A stretch of 64,000 nt of DNA, from positions 1,364,001 to 1,428,000 of the forward strand of contig NZ_CP085242.1 of the NCBI RefSeq assembly GCF_044810985.1. The letters are read 5' to 3'. The DNA comes from Marinospirillum sp031581385 (lineage in GTDB: Bacteria > Pseudomonadota > Gammaproteobacteria > Pseudomonadales > Halomonadaceae). The position numbers and the translations under genes are program-made. Below, one piece after another: positions 26,068 to 33,218 of this stretch (the first letter of the stretch is position 1; each line of letters starts with the position of its first letter). The notes under the pieces were generated by a model, which did not search any database, had not been told where the DNA came from, and saw only the letters and a program-made list of their open reading frames with translations.

Positions 26068-26487
26068 ATGCAAGCAAAAGTAAAATGGACGGATGGCGTG
26101 CAATTTGTCGCCGAATCCGGCAGTGGCCACTCCATCGTGGTGGATGGCCCGCCCGAAAAAGGGGGCCGCAACACTGGCGCTCGTCCCATGGAGCTTTTAT
26201 TGATGGGGCTGGGTGCCTGCAGCAGCTTTGATGTGGTTAATATTCTGCAAAAAGCACGCCAGAAAATCAGTGATTGCCATGTGGAAGTGGACGCAGAAAG
26301 GGTGGATGAAGTGCCTGCTGTCTTCAGTAAAATCCACCTGCACTTTGTGGTCACCGGCAGGGAACTGAAAGAAAAGCAGGTTGAAAAAGCGGTCGGCCTG
26401 TCTGCGGACAAATACTGCTCGGCCTCCATCATGCTGGGTAAAGCCGGTGTCGAGATCACTCACAGCTTTGCAATCGTGGAAGACTAA
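26068..26487 (+). CDS. OsmC-family protein (YhfA-like)
   Basis: A 139-residue OsmC/Ohr-fold protein. The two redox cysteines expected of the fold are Cys51 (GLGACSSFD) and Cys117 (DKYCSASIML). OsmC proteins reduce organic hydroperoxides with thiols; YhfA-type members are less well characterised. It is divergent from crp with a 97-base gap and has its own strong terminator, so it is a single-gene unit. Confidence 0.88.
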   Translation: MQAKVKWTDGVQFVAESGSGHSIVVDGPPEKGGRNTGARPMELLLMGLGACSSFDVVNILQKARQKISDCHVEVDAERVDEVPAVFSKIHLHFVVTGRELKEKQVEKAVGLSADKYCSASIMLGKAGVEITHSFAIVED

Positions 26488-26504
26488 GCAGGCTGTTTTA
26501 TCCA

Positions 26505-26534
26505 CTAAAAAGCCAGCAATTGCTGGCTTTTTAG
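26505..26534. terminator. Bidirectional intrinsic terminator
   Basis: A perfect 30-base palindrome: 15-base arms reading CTAAAAAGCCAGCAA and its complement, with T-tracts on both strands. It separates the OsmC-like gene from the convergent carboxynorspermidine dehydrogenase gene. Confidence 0.93.
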
Positions 26535-26551
26535 GTTGAACAGGAAAGTTC

Positions 26552-27793
26552 TCAGGAAAAGTACAAAGGCCTTTCCCCTTCTTCATCCCGAATCGAGGTG
26601 GGCAACCCCATCTGATTGAGCAGGTTCAAAAAAGGCTGCGGTGGCAGCTCTTCCACATTGGCCATGGTTCCCACATCCCAGGTGCCATCTGCAATCAGCA
26701 GAGCCGCTGCCACGGGCGGCACACCTGCGGTATAGGAAATCCCCTGACTGCCCACTTCCTCATAGGCCTCCTTGTGGTCGGCGACATTGTAGATAAAGAC
26801 TTCGCGCTCCTTGCCATCCTTTTTGCCCTTGACCAAATCACCGATGCAGGTTTTGCCCGTGTAATCCGGGGCCAGTGATGAAGGATCCGGCAGCACTGCT
26901 TTGACCACTTTCAGGGGCACCACTTCCTGCCCTTCAGCGGTCGTAACCGGCTGTTCCGATAAAAGACCCAGACTGTTGAGCACGGTAAACACGGTGATGT
27001 AACGCTCACCAAAACCCATCCAGAAGCGAATATTGGGCACATCCAGATTCTTGGACAGAGAATGGATTTCATCATGCCCGGTCATGTAGCTGGTGCGCTC
27101 CCCCACCACCGGCAGGTTGTCGGTGCGTTTATTTTCAAACATCTTGTTTTTGGTCCACTGACGATTCTGCCAGGACCAGACACGACCGGTGAATTCACGG
27201 AAGTTGATTTCGGGGTCAAAATTGGTGGCAAAATAACGACCATGATCCCCGGCATTGATATCGATGATATCGATGGAGTCCACAGTGTCAAAATACTCAT
27301 CCACCGCCAGCTTGGCATAGGCATTGACCACACCCGGATCAAAACCCACACCCAGAATGGCGGTCGTTTTGGCCTTGGCAAATTCATCCTTGCGCGTCCA
27401 CTCGTAGTTGCCGTACCAGGGTGGATCTTCACAAATCTTGTCAGGCTCTTCGTGGATGGCGGTATCCAGATAGGCAGCACCGGTATTGATACAGGCTGTC
27501 ATCACCGACATATTGATAAAAGCAGAGCCAACATTAATCACAATGCGGGTTTCTGTCTTACGAATCAGCTCTTCAGTGGCAGCAATATCCAGAGCATCCA
27601 GAGCGAAGGTTTGAATCTTGCCGGGCAGCTTCATACTGCCTTTTTCTTCGACACTTTGAACAATGGCATCACACTTTTCTTTCGTGCGTGATGCCAGAAC
27701 AATCTGGCCCAGAACATCATTATTCTGAGCGCACTTATGGGCGACCACCTGAGCAACGCCCCCACCTCCGATAATCAAGACATTCTTTTTCAT
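26552..27793 (-). CDS. Carboxynorspermidine/carboxyspermidine dehydrogenase
   Basis: A 413-residue saccharopine-dehydrogenase-family enzyme. The N-terminal Rossmann motif is IIGGGGVAQVVAHKC; GAAYLDTAIHEEPD, GVGFDPGVVNAYAKLA and the INAGDHGRYFATNFDPEINFREF segment are typical of the CANSDH branch. It condenses aspartate semialdehyde with putrescine or diaminopropane and reduces the product to carboxyspermidine or carboxynorspermidine. The next gene upstream on the same strand, nspC, encodes the decarboxylase that completes the pathway, which makes this assignment better than lysine metabolism. The 330-base gap between them holds two repeats. Confidence 0.9.
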   Translation of the reverse strand: MKKNVLIIGGGGVAQVVAHKCAQNNDVLGQIVLASRTKEKCDAIVQSVEEKGSMKLPGKIQTFALDALDIAATEELIRKTETRIVINVGSAFINMSVMTACINTGAAYLDTAIHEEPDKICEDPPWYGNYEWTRKDEFAKAKTTAILGVGFDPGVVNAYAKLAVDEYFDTVDSIDIIDINAGDHGRYFATNFDPEINFREFTGRVWSWQNRQWTKNKMFENKRTDNLPVVGERTSYMTGHDEIHSLSKNLDVPNIRFWMGFGERYITVFTVLNSLGLLSEQPVTTAEGQEVVPLKVVKAVLPDPSSLAPDYTGKTCIGDLVKGKKDGKEREVFIYNVADHKEAYEEVGSQGISYTAGVPPVAAALLIADGTWDVGTMANVEELPPQPFLNLLNQMGLPTSIRDEEGERPLYFS

Positions 27794-27850
27794 TTCCGGA
27801 CATCACTCCACTTTTAAAATTGGTTTACTGAAAGACTGCTACTGTAAGAA

Positions 27851-27942
27851 CAAGGTATTGCCAAGTCAGGCTGTCCACGACAGGAAGTCGTGGCCAGAGC
27901 TTACAAGGATGTATTCACGCGTCCTGACTGGCAAGTTCCTTG
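27851..27942 (+). repeat. 92-bp palindromic repeat, copy A
   Basis: Begins CAAGGTATTGCCAAGTCAGG and ends with an imperfect inverted copy finishing in CCTTG. The centre has a perfect hairpin CCACGAC-AGGAA-GTCGTGG. Two further copies in the same orientation lie at 28013-28104 and 33049-33139. It sits 57 bases upstream of the carboxynorspermidine dehydrogenase start. Confidence 0.88.
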
Positions 27943-28012
27943 TGCTCGTAATTTCTTCTCTCACTGACAAGAAAGTCTTGTTGTCCCTGCTCCGCTTGCC
28001 GCGAGCTTAGAG

Positions 28013-28104
28013 CAAGGTGTTGCCAGGTCAGGCTGTCCACGACAGGAGGTCGTGGCCAGAGCTTACAGGGATGTATTCACGCGTCCTGACTGGCAAGTTC
28101 CTTG
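28013..28104 (+). repeat. 92-bp palindromic repeat, copy B
   Basis: Nearly identical to copy A and in direct orientation 70 bases away; the hairpin loop is AGGAG rather than AGGAA. It begins 19 bases past the nspC stop on the minus strand. The remaining bases of the 330-base intergenic region (27794-28123) hold no open frame or promoter that I can support. Confidence 0.88.
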
Positions 28105-28123
28105 CTCGGAATAAGTCTGCACA

Positions 28124-29221
28124 CTAGGACAAAGCCTGCACAAAATCATCGTAGGAAAACTCTTTGATAAGCTCAACGCGACCATCCAGCTGTTTAACAG
28201 CAATAGACGGCATTTTCACACCATTAAACCAGTTTTTCTTAACCATCGTATAGCCCGCCGCATCCTGAAAAGACAGCCGATCACCAATCTGCAAGGGCTT
28301 TTCAAACTGGAATTCACCGAAGATATCCCCGGCCAGACAGGATTTGCCACAGACCTGATAAGTGTAATCACCCTGATTGGGTTCCAGTTTGGCCGTTTCC
28401 CGGTAGATCAGAAGATCCAGCATATGGGCTTCAATCGAAGAGTCGACAATTGCCAGGTCTTTGCCGTTGTTGAGCAGATCCAGCACCGTGACTTCCAGGC
28501 TGGTGGAGTTAGTGATGGCGGCTTCGCCGGGTTCCAGGTAAACCTGAACACTGTAACGCTCAGCAAAATCCTTCAGGCGCTGACAAAAGCGTTGCAGGGG
28601 GTAACCTTCGCCCGTGAAGTGAATGCCACCACCAAGGCTGACCCAGCTGACTTGTTCCAGCAGATGTCCAAAGCGGGTTTCGATGACTTGCAGGAGTTCA
28701 TCAAAACGCTCAAAGGAGGCATTTTCACAGTTGTTGTGAAACATGAAGCCTGAGACCTGATCCAGAACCGCGGCAATCCTGTCCGGGTCGTGTTCACCCA
28801 GACGGCTGTGCGGGCGGGCCGGGTCAGCAAGGGTAAAATCTGAAGAGCTAACGCCGGGATTGACCCTCAAACCAAGGGTTTTGCCTTCGGAAACTGCAGA
28901 AAAACGTTCTAGCTGGCTGATGGAGTTGAAGATGATTTTGTCACTGTGAGCCAGCACTTCTTCAATTTCATCATCGGCATAGGCCACGCTGTAGGCATGG
29001 GTTTCCCCGGCAAATTTTTGTTTGCCCAGTTTGACTTCAAAAAGGGAAGAAGAAGTCGTGCCGTCCATGTACTCCTGCATCAGGTCAAAGACACCCCAGG
29101 TGGCAAAACACTTGAGCGCCAGCAGGGACTTGGCCCCCGACTCTTCGCGCACCCTGGCAATGATTTCCAGGTTGCGCTTAAGTTTGCTTTTATCGATCAG
29201 ATAGTAGGGCGTTTTGAGCAT
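28124..29221 (-). CDS. nspC: Carboxynorspermidine decarboxylase
   Basis: A 365-residue fold III PLP decarboxylase (alanine racemase-like barrel). The PLP lysine is Lys37 in LLALKCFA; SLGGGIHFTGEGYP, the EPGEA motif and the C-terminal CGKSCLAGD catalytic cysteine segment are present. It decarboxylates carboxynorspermidine or carboxyspermidine to give norspermidine or spermidine. The partner dehydrogenase is the next gene downstream. coq7 ends 25 bases upstream, so coq7-nspC may be one transcript. Confidence 0.93.
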   Translation of the reverse strand: MLKTPYYLIDKSKLKRNLEIIARVREESGAKSLLALKCFATWGVFDLMQEYMDGTTSSSLFEVKLGKQKFAGETHAYSVAYADDEIEEVLAHSDKIIFNSISQLERFSAVSEGKTLGLRVNPGVSSSDFTLADPARPHSRLGEHDPDRIAAVLDQVSGFMFHNNCENASFERFDELLQVIETRFGHLLEQVSWVSLGGGIHFTGEGYPLQRFCQRLKDFAERYSVQVYLEPGEAAITNSTSLEVTVLDLLNNGKDLAIVDSSIEAHMLDLLIYRETAKLEPNQGDYTYQVCGKSCLAGDIFGEFQFEKPLQIGDRLSFQDAAGYTMVKKNWFNGVKMPSIAVKQLDGRVELIKEFSYDDFVQALS

Positions 29222-29245
29222 CTTCTTCCCTCAAAAAACGCGCGA

Positions 29246-29893
29246 TTATATACGATAAACGCTCTTGGTCATCACTTTTGACATCAGAGTCATCATTTTT
29301 TTAACCGGCCTGGGAAACTCCACACCGCCAGCCTGAAGCGCCCAATCGGCATGATGCGCTTCATCTTCATGCATCTGGCGCAGAATGGCCCGTGAACGCT
29401 CATCCTGGGCGGGCAGGGACTCAAAGTGTTCTTCCAGGTGGTGGCAGACCTGATCTTCGGTGGCCGCGACAAAACCCAGGCTGTATTTATCACCGGCCTT
29501 GCCTGCTGCTGCACCGATTCCAAAAGAAAGCGCATAGAAAACCGGGTTAAGCAGACTGGTGCGGCTGTCCAACTCCTGAAGGCGTTGATCACACCAGGCC
29601 AGATGGTCAATTTCTTCCTGGGCAGCCAGGGTCATCTGATCACGGACTTCTTCCAGTTTGGCGGTCATGGCCTGGCCCTGATAAAGCGCCTGGGCACAGA
29701 CTTCGCCGGTGTGGTTGATGCGCATCAAGCCGGCAGCGTGTTTGCGCTCGGCTTCATCCAGATCCGGCTGTTCATGCTTATTCATGGGGTTGGCACGATA
29801 AGGTTGGGCGGCCTTGGGCACCAGGGTCCGCAGCAGGGTATCAAACTGGCCAATCGCCTGATCAAGGGGGCTTTGCTGACGAGTCAGGGACAT
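29246..29893 (-). CDS. coq7: Demethoxyubiquinone hydroxylase Coq7
   Basis: A 215-residue di-iron enzyme that hydroxylates the ring in ubiquinone synthesis. The iron ligands lie in INHTGEVCAQ, EEIDHLAW, EDQVCHHLEEH and MHEDEAHHADWA, all intact. GGAGG lies 8 bases before the ATG at 29893. Coq7 replaces UbiF in many gammaproteobacteria and needs oxygen. It sits near nspC and the HIT gene, echoing the pseudomonad order osmC-speD-coq7-HIT as I recall it. Confidence 0.95.
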   Translation of the reverse strand: MSLTRQQSPLDQAIGQFDTLLRTLVPKAAQPYRANPMNKHEQPDLDEAERKHAAGLMRINHTGEVCAQALYQGQAMTAKLEEVRDQMTLAAQEEIDHLAWCDQRLQELDSRTSLLNPVFYALSFGIGAAAGKAGDKYSLGFVAATEDQVCHHLEEHFESLPAQDERSRAILRQMHEDEAHHADWALQAGGVEFPRPVKKMMTLMSKVMTKSVYRI

Positions 29894-29961
29894 AAGGATG
29901 CCTCCGGTTGAATTTATGTTGGTTTGATATCGTTCACAGACAGAGTGAAATCCCACAACTT

Positions 29962-30022
29962 CTGTAGGAGTTCGCTCCGCGAACGATACAAAAAACCTCG
30001 CTCATGGAATGAGCTCCCACAG
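29962..30022. repeat. REP doublet (REPIN-like)
   Basis: Two ~25-base REP-like units face each other: CTGTAGGAGTTCGCTCCGCG at the left and, on the other strand, CTGTGGGAGCTCATTCCATG at the right, with an 11-base spacer. Each unit has the GTRGGAG head and a small internal palindrome (GTTCGC/GCGAAC and GCTCAT/ATGAGC). Such pairs are mobilised by RAYT transposases in pseudomonads; no RAYT gene is in the window. It lies between ackA and coq7. Confidence 0.75.
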
Positions 30023-30029
30023 CGATTAG

Positions 30030-31256
30030 CTACTCTGCCACACCCAACTGCTTCAACGTATGTCGGGCGATCATTTTTTCTTCATTGGTGGGGATGGCGA
30101 AGATTTTGACCCGGCTGTCGTCGGCTGAGATCAGGTATTCATTCGAGGCGTTGCGGCGCGGGTCGATTTTCATGCCCAGCCAGGCGCTCTGTTCAACAAC
30201 TGCAGCACGCAGGTCGGCATCATTTTCACCCACACCGCCGGTGAAGACCATGACATCCAGACCACCCAGAGCTGCAGCCAGGGAGCCGGTTTCGCGGGCA
30301 ATGCGATAGACAAACATGTCGATGGCGGCTTTGGCCAGGGGATCATCCGACTCTTTGAGCACTAGCATTTCTGAGCCGATGCCACCGGAAACACCGTACC
30401 AGCCGCATTCCTTGTAGAGCATTTTTTCCAGGGCCTTGGCATCCATCCCTTTTTCCTGCATCAGATACAGAAGCACCCCAGGGTCAAGTTGGCCTGAGCG
30501 GGTGCCCATAGGCAGACCTTCCACGGCCGTGAAGCCCATGGTGGAGGCTTTACTCTTGCCCTGGTCGATGGCACACATGGAACTACCGGCTCCCAAGTGG
30601 GCGACCAGCAGTTTTTTCTGGGCCAGCCCTTCATCCAGGCGGCTCAGTTTGTCATGGATGTATTCATAGGACAGGCCGTGAAAGCCATAACGACGTACCC
30701 CTTCGTCAGTGTACTTGCGGGGAATCGCAAACTCCCGCGCCACCTTGGGAATACTGGTATGAAAGGCGGTATCAAAGCAGGCCACCTGTGGGCAATCGGG
30801 TAAAAATTCCCGGCACAGGTGGATCAATTTGAGATTATAAGGCTGGTGCAAGGGAGCCAGGGGAATCAGGGTTTCCAGAAACCCCAGCACCTGGGCATCA
30901 ACAACAACGGGGCTGGAGTAGCGATCACCACCGTGGACAACCCGATGCCCGACCCAGGCCACTTCAAAGTGCGGGGTATTGTTGGCAATCCAGTCCAGCA
31001 CCACTTTCAAAGCACTGGCATGAGCCTGGTTATGGGCAACATCCAACTGGTCTTTATCCAGGATTTCCTTGTCAACCAGTACGCCGTCCGGGTTTTCACT
31101 GTGATCATAGATTTCCAGTCGTGCAGGCCCACCCAGGTTGGCCACCTTGACGCGAAAATGCTGGGCCACCCCCCCTTCCTGAACATCAAACAGGGAGCAT
31201 TTCAGGCTGGAGGAACCGGCATTCACCACTAAAATCATTTTTGTCTTGGTTGTCAT
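30030..31256 (-). CDS. ackA: Acetate (or butyrate) kinase
   Basis: A 408-residue ASKHA-fold kinase that interconverts acyl phosphate and acylate with ATP formation. VNAGSSSLKCSLF, GHRVVHGG, RRYGFHGLS, LGAGSSMCAI and MGFTAVEGLPMGTRSGQLDP match acetate kinase more closely than butyrate kinase. It starts 3 bases after the phosphotransacetylase-like gene, so the two form an acyl-CoA to acyl-phosphate to acid pathway. Confidence 0.93.
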   Translation of the reverse strand: MTTKTKMILVVNAGSSSLKCSLFDVQEGGVAQHFRVKVANLGGPARLEIYDHSENPDGVLVDKEILDKDQLDVAHNQAHASALKVVLDWIANNTPHFEVAWVGHRVVHGGDRYSSPVVVDAQVLGFLETLIPLAPLHQPYNLKLIHLCREFLPDCPQVACFDTAFHTSIPKVAREFAIPRKYTDEGVRRYGFHGLSYEYIHDKLSRLDEGLAQKKLLVAHLGAGSSMCAIDQGKSKASTMGFTAVEGLPMGTRSGQLDPGVLLYLMQEKGMDAKALEKMLYKECGWYGVSGGIGSEMLVLKESDDPLAKAAIDMFVYRIARETGSLAAALGGLDVMVFTGGVGENDADLRAAVVEQSAWLGMKIDPRRNASNEYLISADDSRVKIFAIPTNEEKMIARHTLKQLGVAE

Positions 31257-31259
31257 AAC

Positions 31260-32234
31260 TTACTCCAGGCGGCCCATTTTGCGAGCGACCATCACGGCAA
31301 CCGCACAGGAAGAAAGACGCTCCAGAGGCTTGGCTGCACGACTGGTGAGGATGATGGGCACACGTGCCCCCATGACAATACCGGCCGCTTTGGCATTCGC
31401 CAGGTATTGCAGCTGTTTGGCAAACATATTGGCGGATTCCAGATCCGGGGCCATCAGGATATCGACATCACCGGGAACCGGAGATTTGATGCCCTTGTCT
31501 TCGGCGGCTTCGCGGGAGATGGCATTGTCAAAAGCCAGCGGACCATCCACCAGAGCACCGGTGATCTGGCCCCGATCCAGCATCTTGCACAGGGCAGCGG
31601 CATCCAGAGTGGATTGAATATTGGGTTTGACCTTTTCCACGGCAGACAGAATCGCGGCCTTGGGCAACTCAACGCCCAGAGCGTGCGCACAATCAATGGC
31701 ATTCTGCAGAATATCGCGCTTTTCCATCAGATTCGGCGCAATACTGATTGCCGCATCAGTAATAAACAGGCTCTTGTGGTAGCTGGGCACATCCATGACA
31801 AACACATGCGACAGGCGACGCTCGGTACGCAAGCCACCGGTTTTGGAAATCACCGCGCCCAGCAGCTCGGAAGTGCCCAGCTTGCCTTTCATCAGGGCAT
31901 GAACATCACCACACTTGGCCATTTCCACTGCTTTTTCAGCGGCTTCATGGCTGTGTTCGGTGTTGATGATGGGATAGTCTTTCAGATCCAGGTTGTTTTC
32001 CTTGGCCACCTGACGAATCTTGGCTTCCGGGCCAACAAAAAAAGGCAGAATGATACTGGCTTCAGCAGCTTCCAGGGCACCATCCAGACTGTTGAAATCC
32101 ACCGGATGCACAACTGCGGTGGGAACCGGGTCAGCATCCTTGGCTTGTTGAAGAATTTTTTCCAGCTGATAGTGCTTGACGTCTTTAACTTCCAAAGCGT
32201 GAGGTGCCAAAACCCTTTTGATCGCATCATTCAT
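31260..32234 (-). CDS. Phosphate acetyl/butyryltransferase (short form)
   Basis: A 324-residue enzyme of the phosphotransacylase family (acyl-CoA + Pi to acyl phosphate + CoA). KGKLGTSELLGAVISKTGGLRTERRLSHVFV, FITDAAISIAPN and the DGPLAFDNAIS and MAPDLESANMF motifs are typical. It lacks the long N-terminal region of E. coli Pta (714 residues). The family includes both acetyl and butyryl enzymes; the partner looks like acetate kinase, which favours acetyl-CoA. First gene of a two-gene unit with ackA. Confidence 0.9.
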   Translation of the reverse strand: MNDAIKRVLAPHALEVKDVKHYQLEKILQQAKDADPVPTAVVHPVDFNSLDGALEAAEASIILPFFVGPEAKIRQVAKENNLDLKDYPIINTEHSHEAAEKAVEMAKCGDVHALMKGKLGTSELLGAVISKTGGLRTERRLSHVFVMDVPSYHKSLFITDAAISIAPNLMEKRDILQNAIDCAHALGVELPKAAILSAVEKVKPNIQSTLDAAALCKMLDRGQITGALVDGPLAFDNAISREAAEDKGIKSPVPGDVDILMAPDLESANMFAKQLQYLANAKAAGIVMGARVPIILTSRAAKPLERLSSCAVAVMVARKMGRLE

Positions 32235-32309
32235 AGGTGCTCTATCCTTAAATCAATTAAATGAGTGAAGTTCCACAGCAGTCTGTCAGGCTTTAATGGC
32301 AAACTGATT

Positions 32310-32654
32310 TCATCCCGGCGGCCAGGTTAAGGCACGCCCAGCCAGCAGATGCATGTGGATATGCCAGACCGTTTGGCCGCCATCTTCATTACAGTTCATC
32401 ACCACCCGGTAGCCGTTTTCGGCAAAACCCAGTTCTTTTGCCAGTTTAGCTGCTGTCACCTGCAAGCGACCTACCAGTGCAGCATCTTCTTGATCCAGAT
32501 CATTTAAAGTGGCTAGATGCCGTTTGGGAATGATCAGAATATGAGTGGGTGCCTTGGGATCAATATCATGAAAAGCCAGCACCTCATCATCTTCAAAGAC
32601 AATTTTCGAGGGAATCTCGCGGTTAATGATTTTGCAAAAAAGGCAATCTTGCAT
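32310..32654 (-). CDS. HIT-family nucleotide hydrolase/transferase (HinT-like)
   Basis: A 114-residue HIT protein starting MQDCLFCKIINREIPSK with the active-site triad HIHMH (WHIHMHLLAG) near the C-terminus. HinT-type enzymes hydrolyse adenosine phosphoramidates. AAGGAAAG precedes the ATG at 32654. It follows fdxA by 10 bases and is probably cotranscribed. Confidence 0.92.
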   Translation of the reverse strand: MQDCLFCKIINREIPSKIVFEDDEVLAFHDIDPKAPTHILIIPKRHLATLNDLDQEDAALVGRLQVTAAKLAKELGFAENGYRVVMNCNEDGGQTVWHIHMHLLAGRALTWPPG

Positions 32655-32664
32655 AATTCTTTCC

Positions 32665-32988
32665 TTATTTTTCAAGGTACTGCAATTTGTCTGACTGACC
32701 ATCCCATTCCGCCGCATCCGGCAGGGGATCTTTTTGTTCACTGATATTAGGCCAGACTTCCGCCAGCTCGGCATTGAGCTCGATGAAGTTTTCCTGCCCT
32801 GCCGGCAATTCATCTTCCGAGAAAATGGCTTCGGCTGGACATTCAGGTTCACACAGGGCGCAATCAATGCACTCATCAGGATGAATGACCAGAAAGTTAG
32901 GGCCTTCGTAAAAGCAATCGACTGGGCAGACTTCCACACAGTCAGTGTATTTACAGCGAATGCAGTTTTCGGTTACGACAAAGGTCAC
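32665..32988 (-). CDS. fdxA: Seven-iron ferredoxin FdxA
   Basis: A 107-residue ferredoxin with binding motifs for a 3Fe-4S and a 4Fe-4S cluster (CIRCKYTDCVEVCPVDC and CIDCALCEPECP). The start is taken as GTG at 32988: it gives MTFVVTEN, the usual family N-terminus and exact family length, and GGAG lies 6 bases upstream. The in-frame ATG at 32994 abuts the GGAG and the ATG at 33027 would add 13 unusual residues. In pseudomonads fdxA lies next to mutS and rpoS; here mutS is adjacent but rpoS is absent. Confidence 0.92.
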   Translation of the reverse strand: MTFVVTENCIRCKYTDCVEVCPVDCFYEGPNFLVIHPDECIDCALCEPECPAEAIFSEDELPAGQENFIELNAELAEVWPNISEQKDPLPDAAEWDGQSDKLQYLEK

Positions 32989-33048
32989 GAGCATCTCCGG
33001 AGTTATTGGTTCAGGCTTGGAAGCCATTTTATACCTGCACCAGGGATG

Positions 33049-33139
33049 CAAGGTGTTGCTTGGTCAGGCTGTCCACGACAGGAAGTCGTGGCCAGAGCTT
33101 ACATGGACGTATTCACGCGTCCTGACAAGCAATTCCTTG
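33049..33139 (+). repeat. 91-bp palindromic repeat, copy C
   Basis: Same element as 27851-27942 and 28013-28104, including the CCACGAC-AGGAA-GTCGTGG hairpin, with more divergent ends (CAAGGTGTTGCTTGGTCAGG and CCTGACAAGCAATTCCTTG). It lies in the gap between the 3' end of mutS and the 5' end of fdxA, 61 bases upstream of the fdxA start. Confidence 0.87.
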
Positions 33140-33218
33140 CAGCCAGCTGTAGAGGGACAGGCACAGATCATTTGCAGTGCATTCTAGACTGGCATCTACA
33201 TTTTTTCAGCCCTGGTTT

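Noticed and set aside
27851..28104. CRISPR array
   Set aside because: Only two copies of a 92-bp palindromic unit here; size and spacing do not fit CRISPR repeats, and a dispersed third copy exists.
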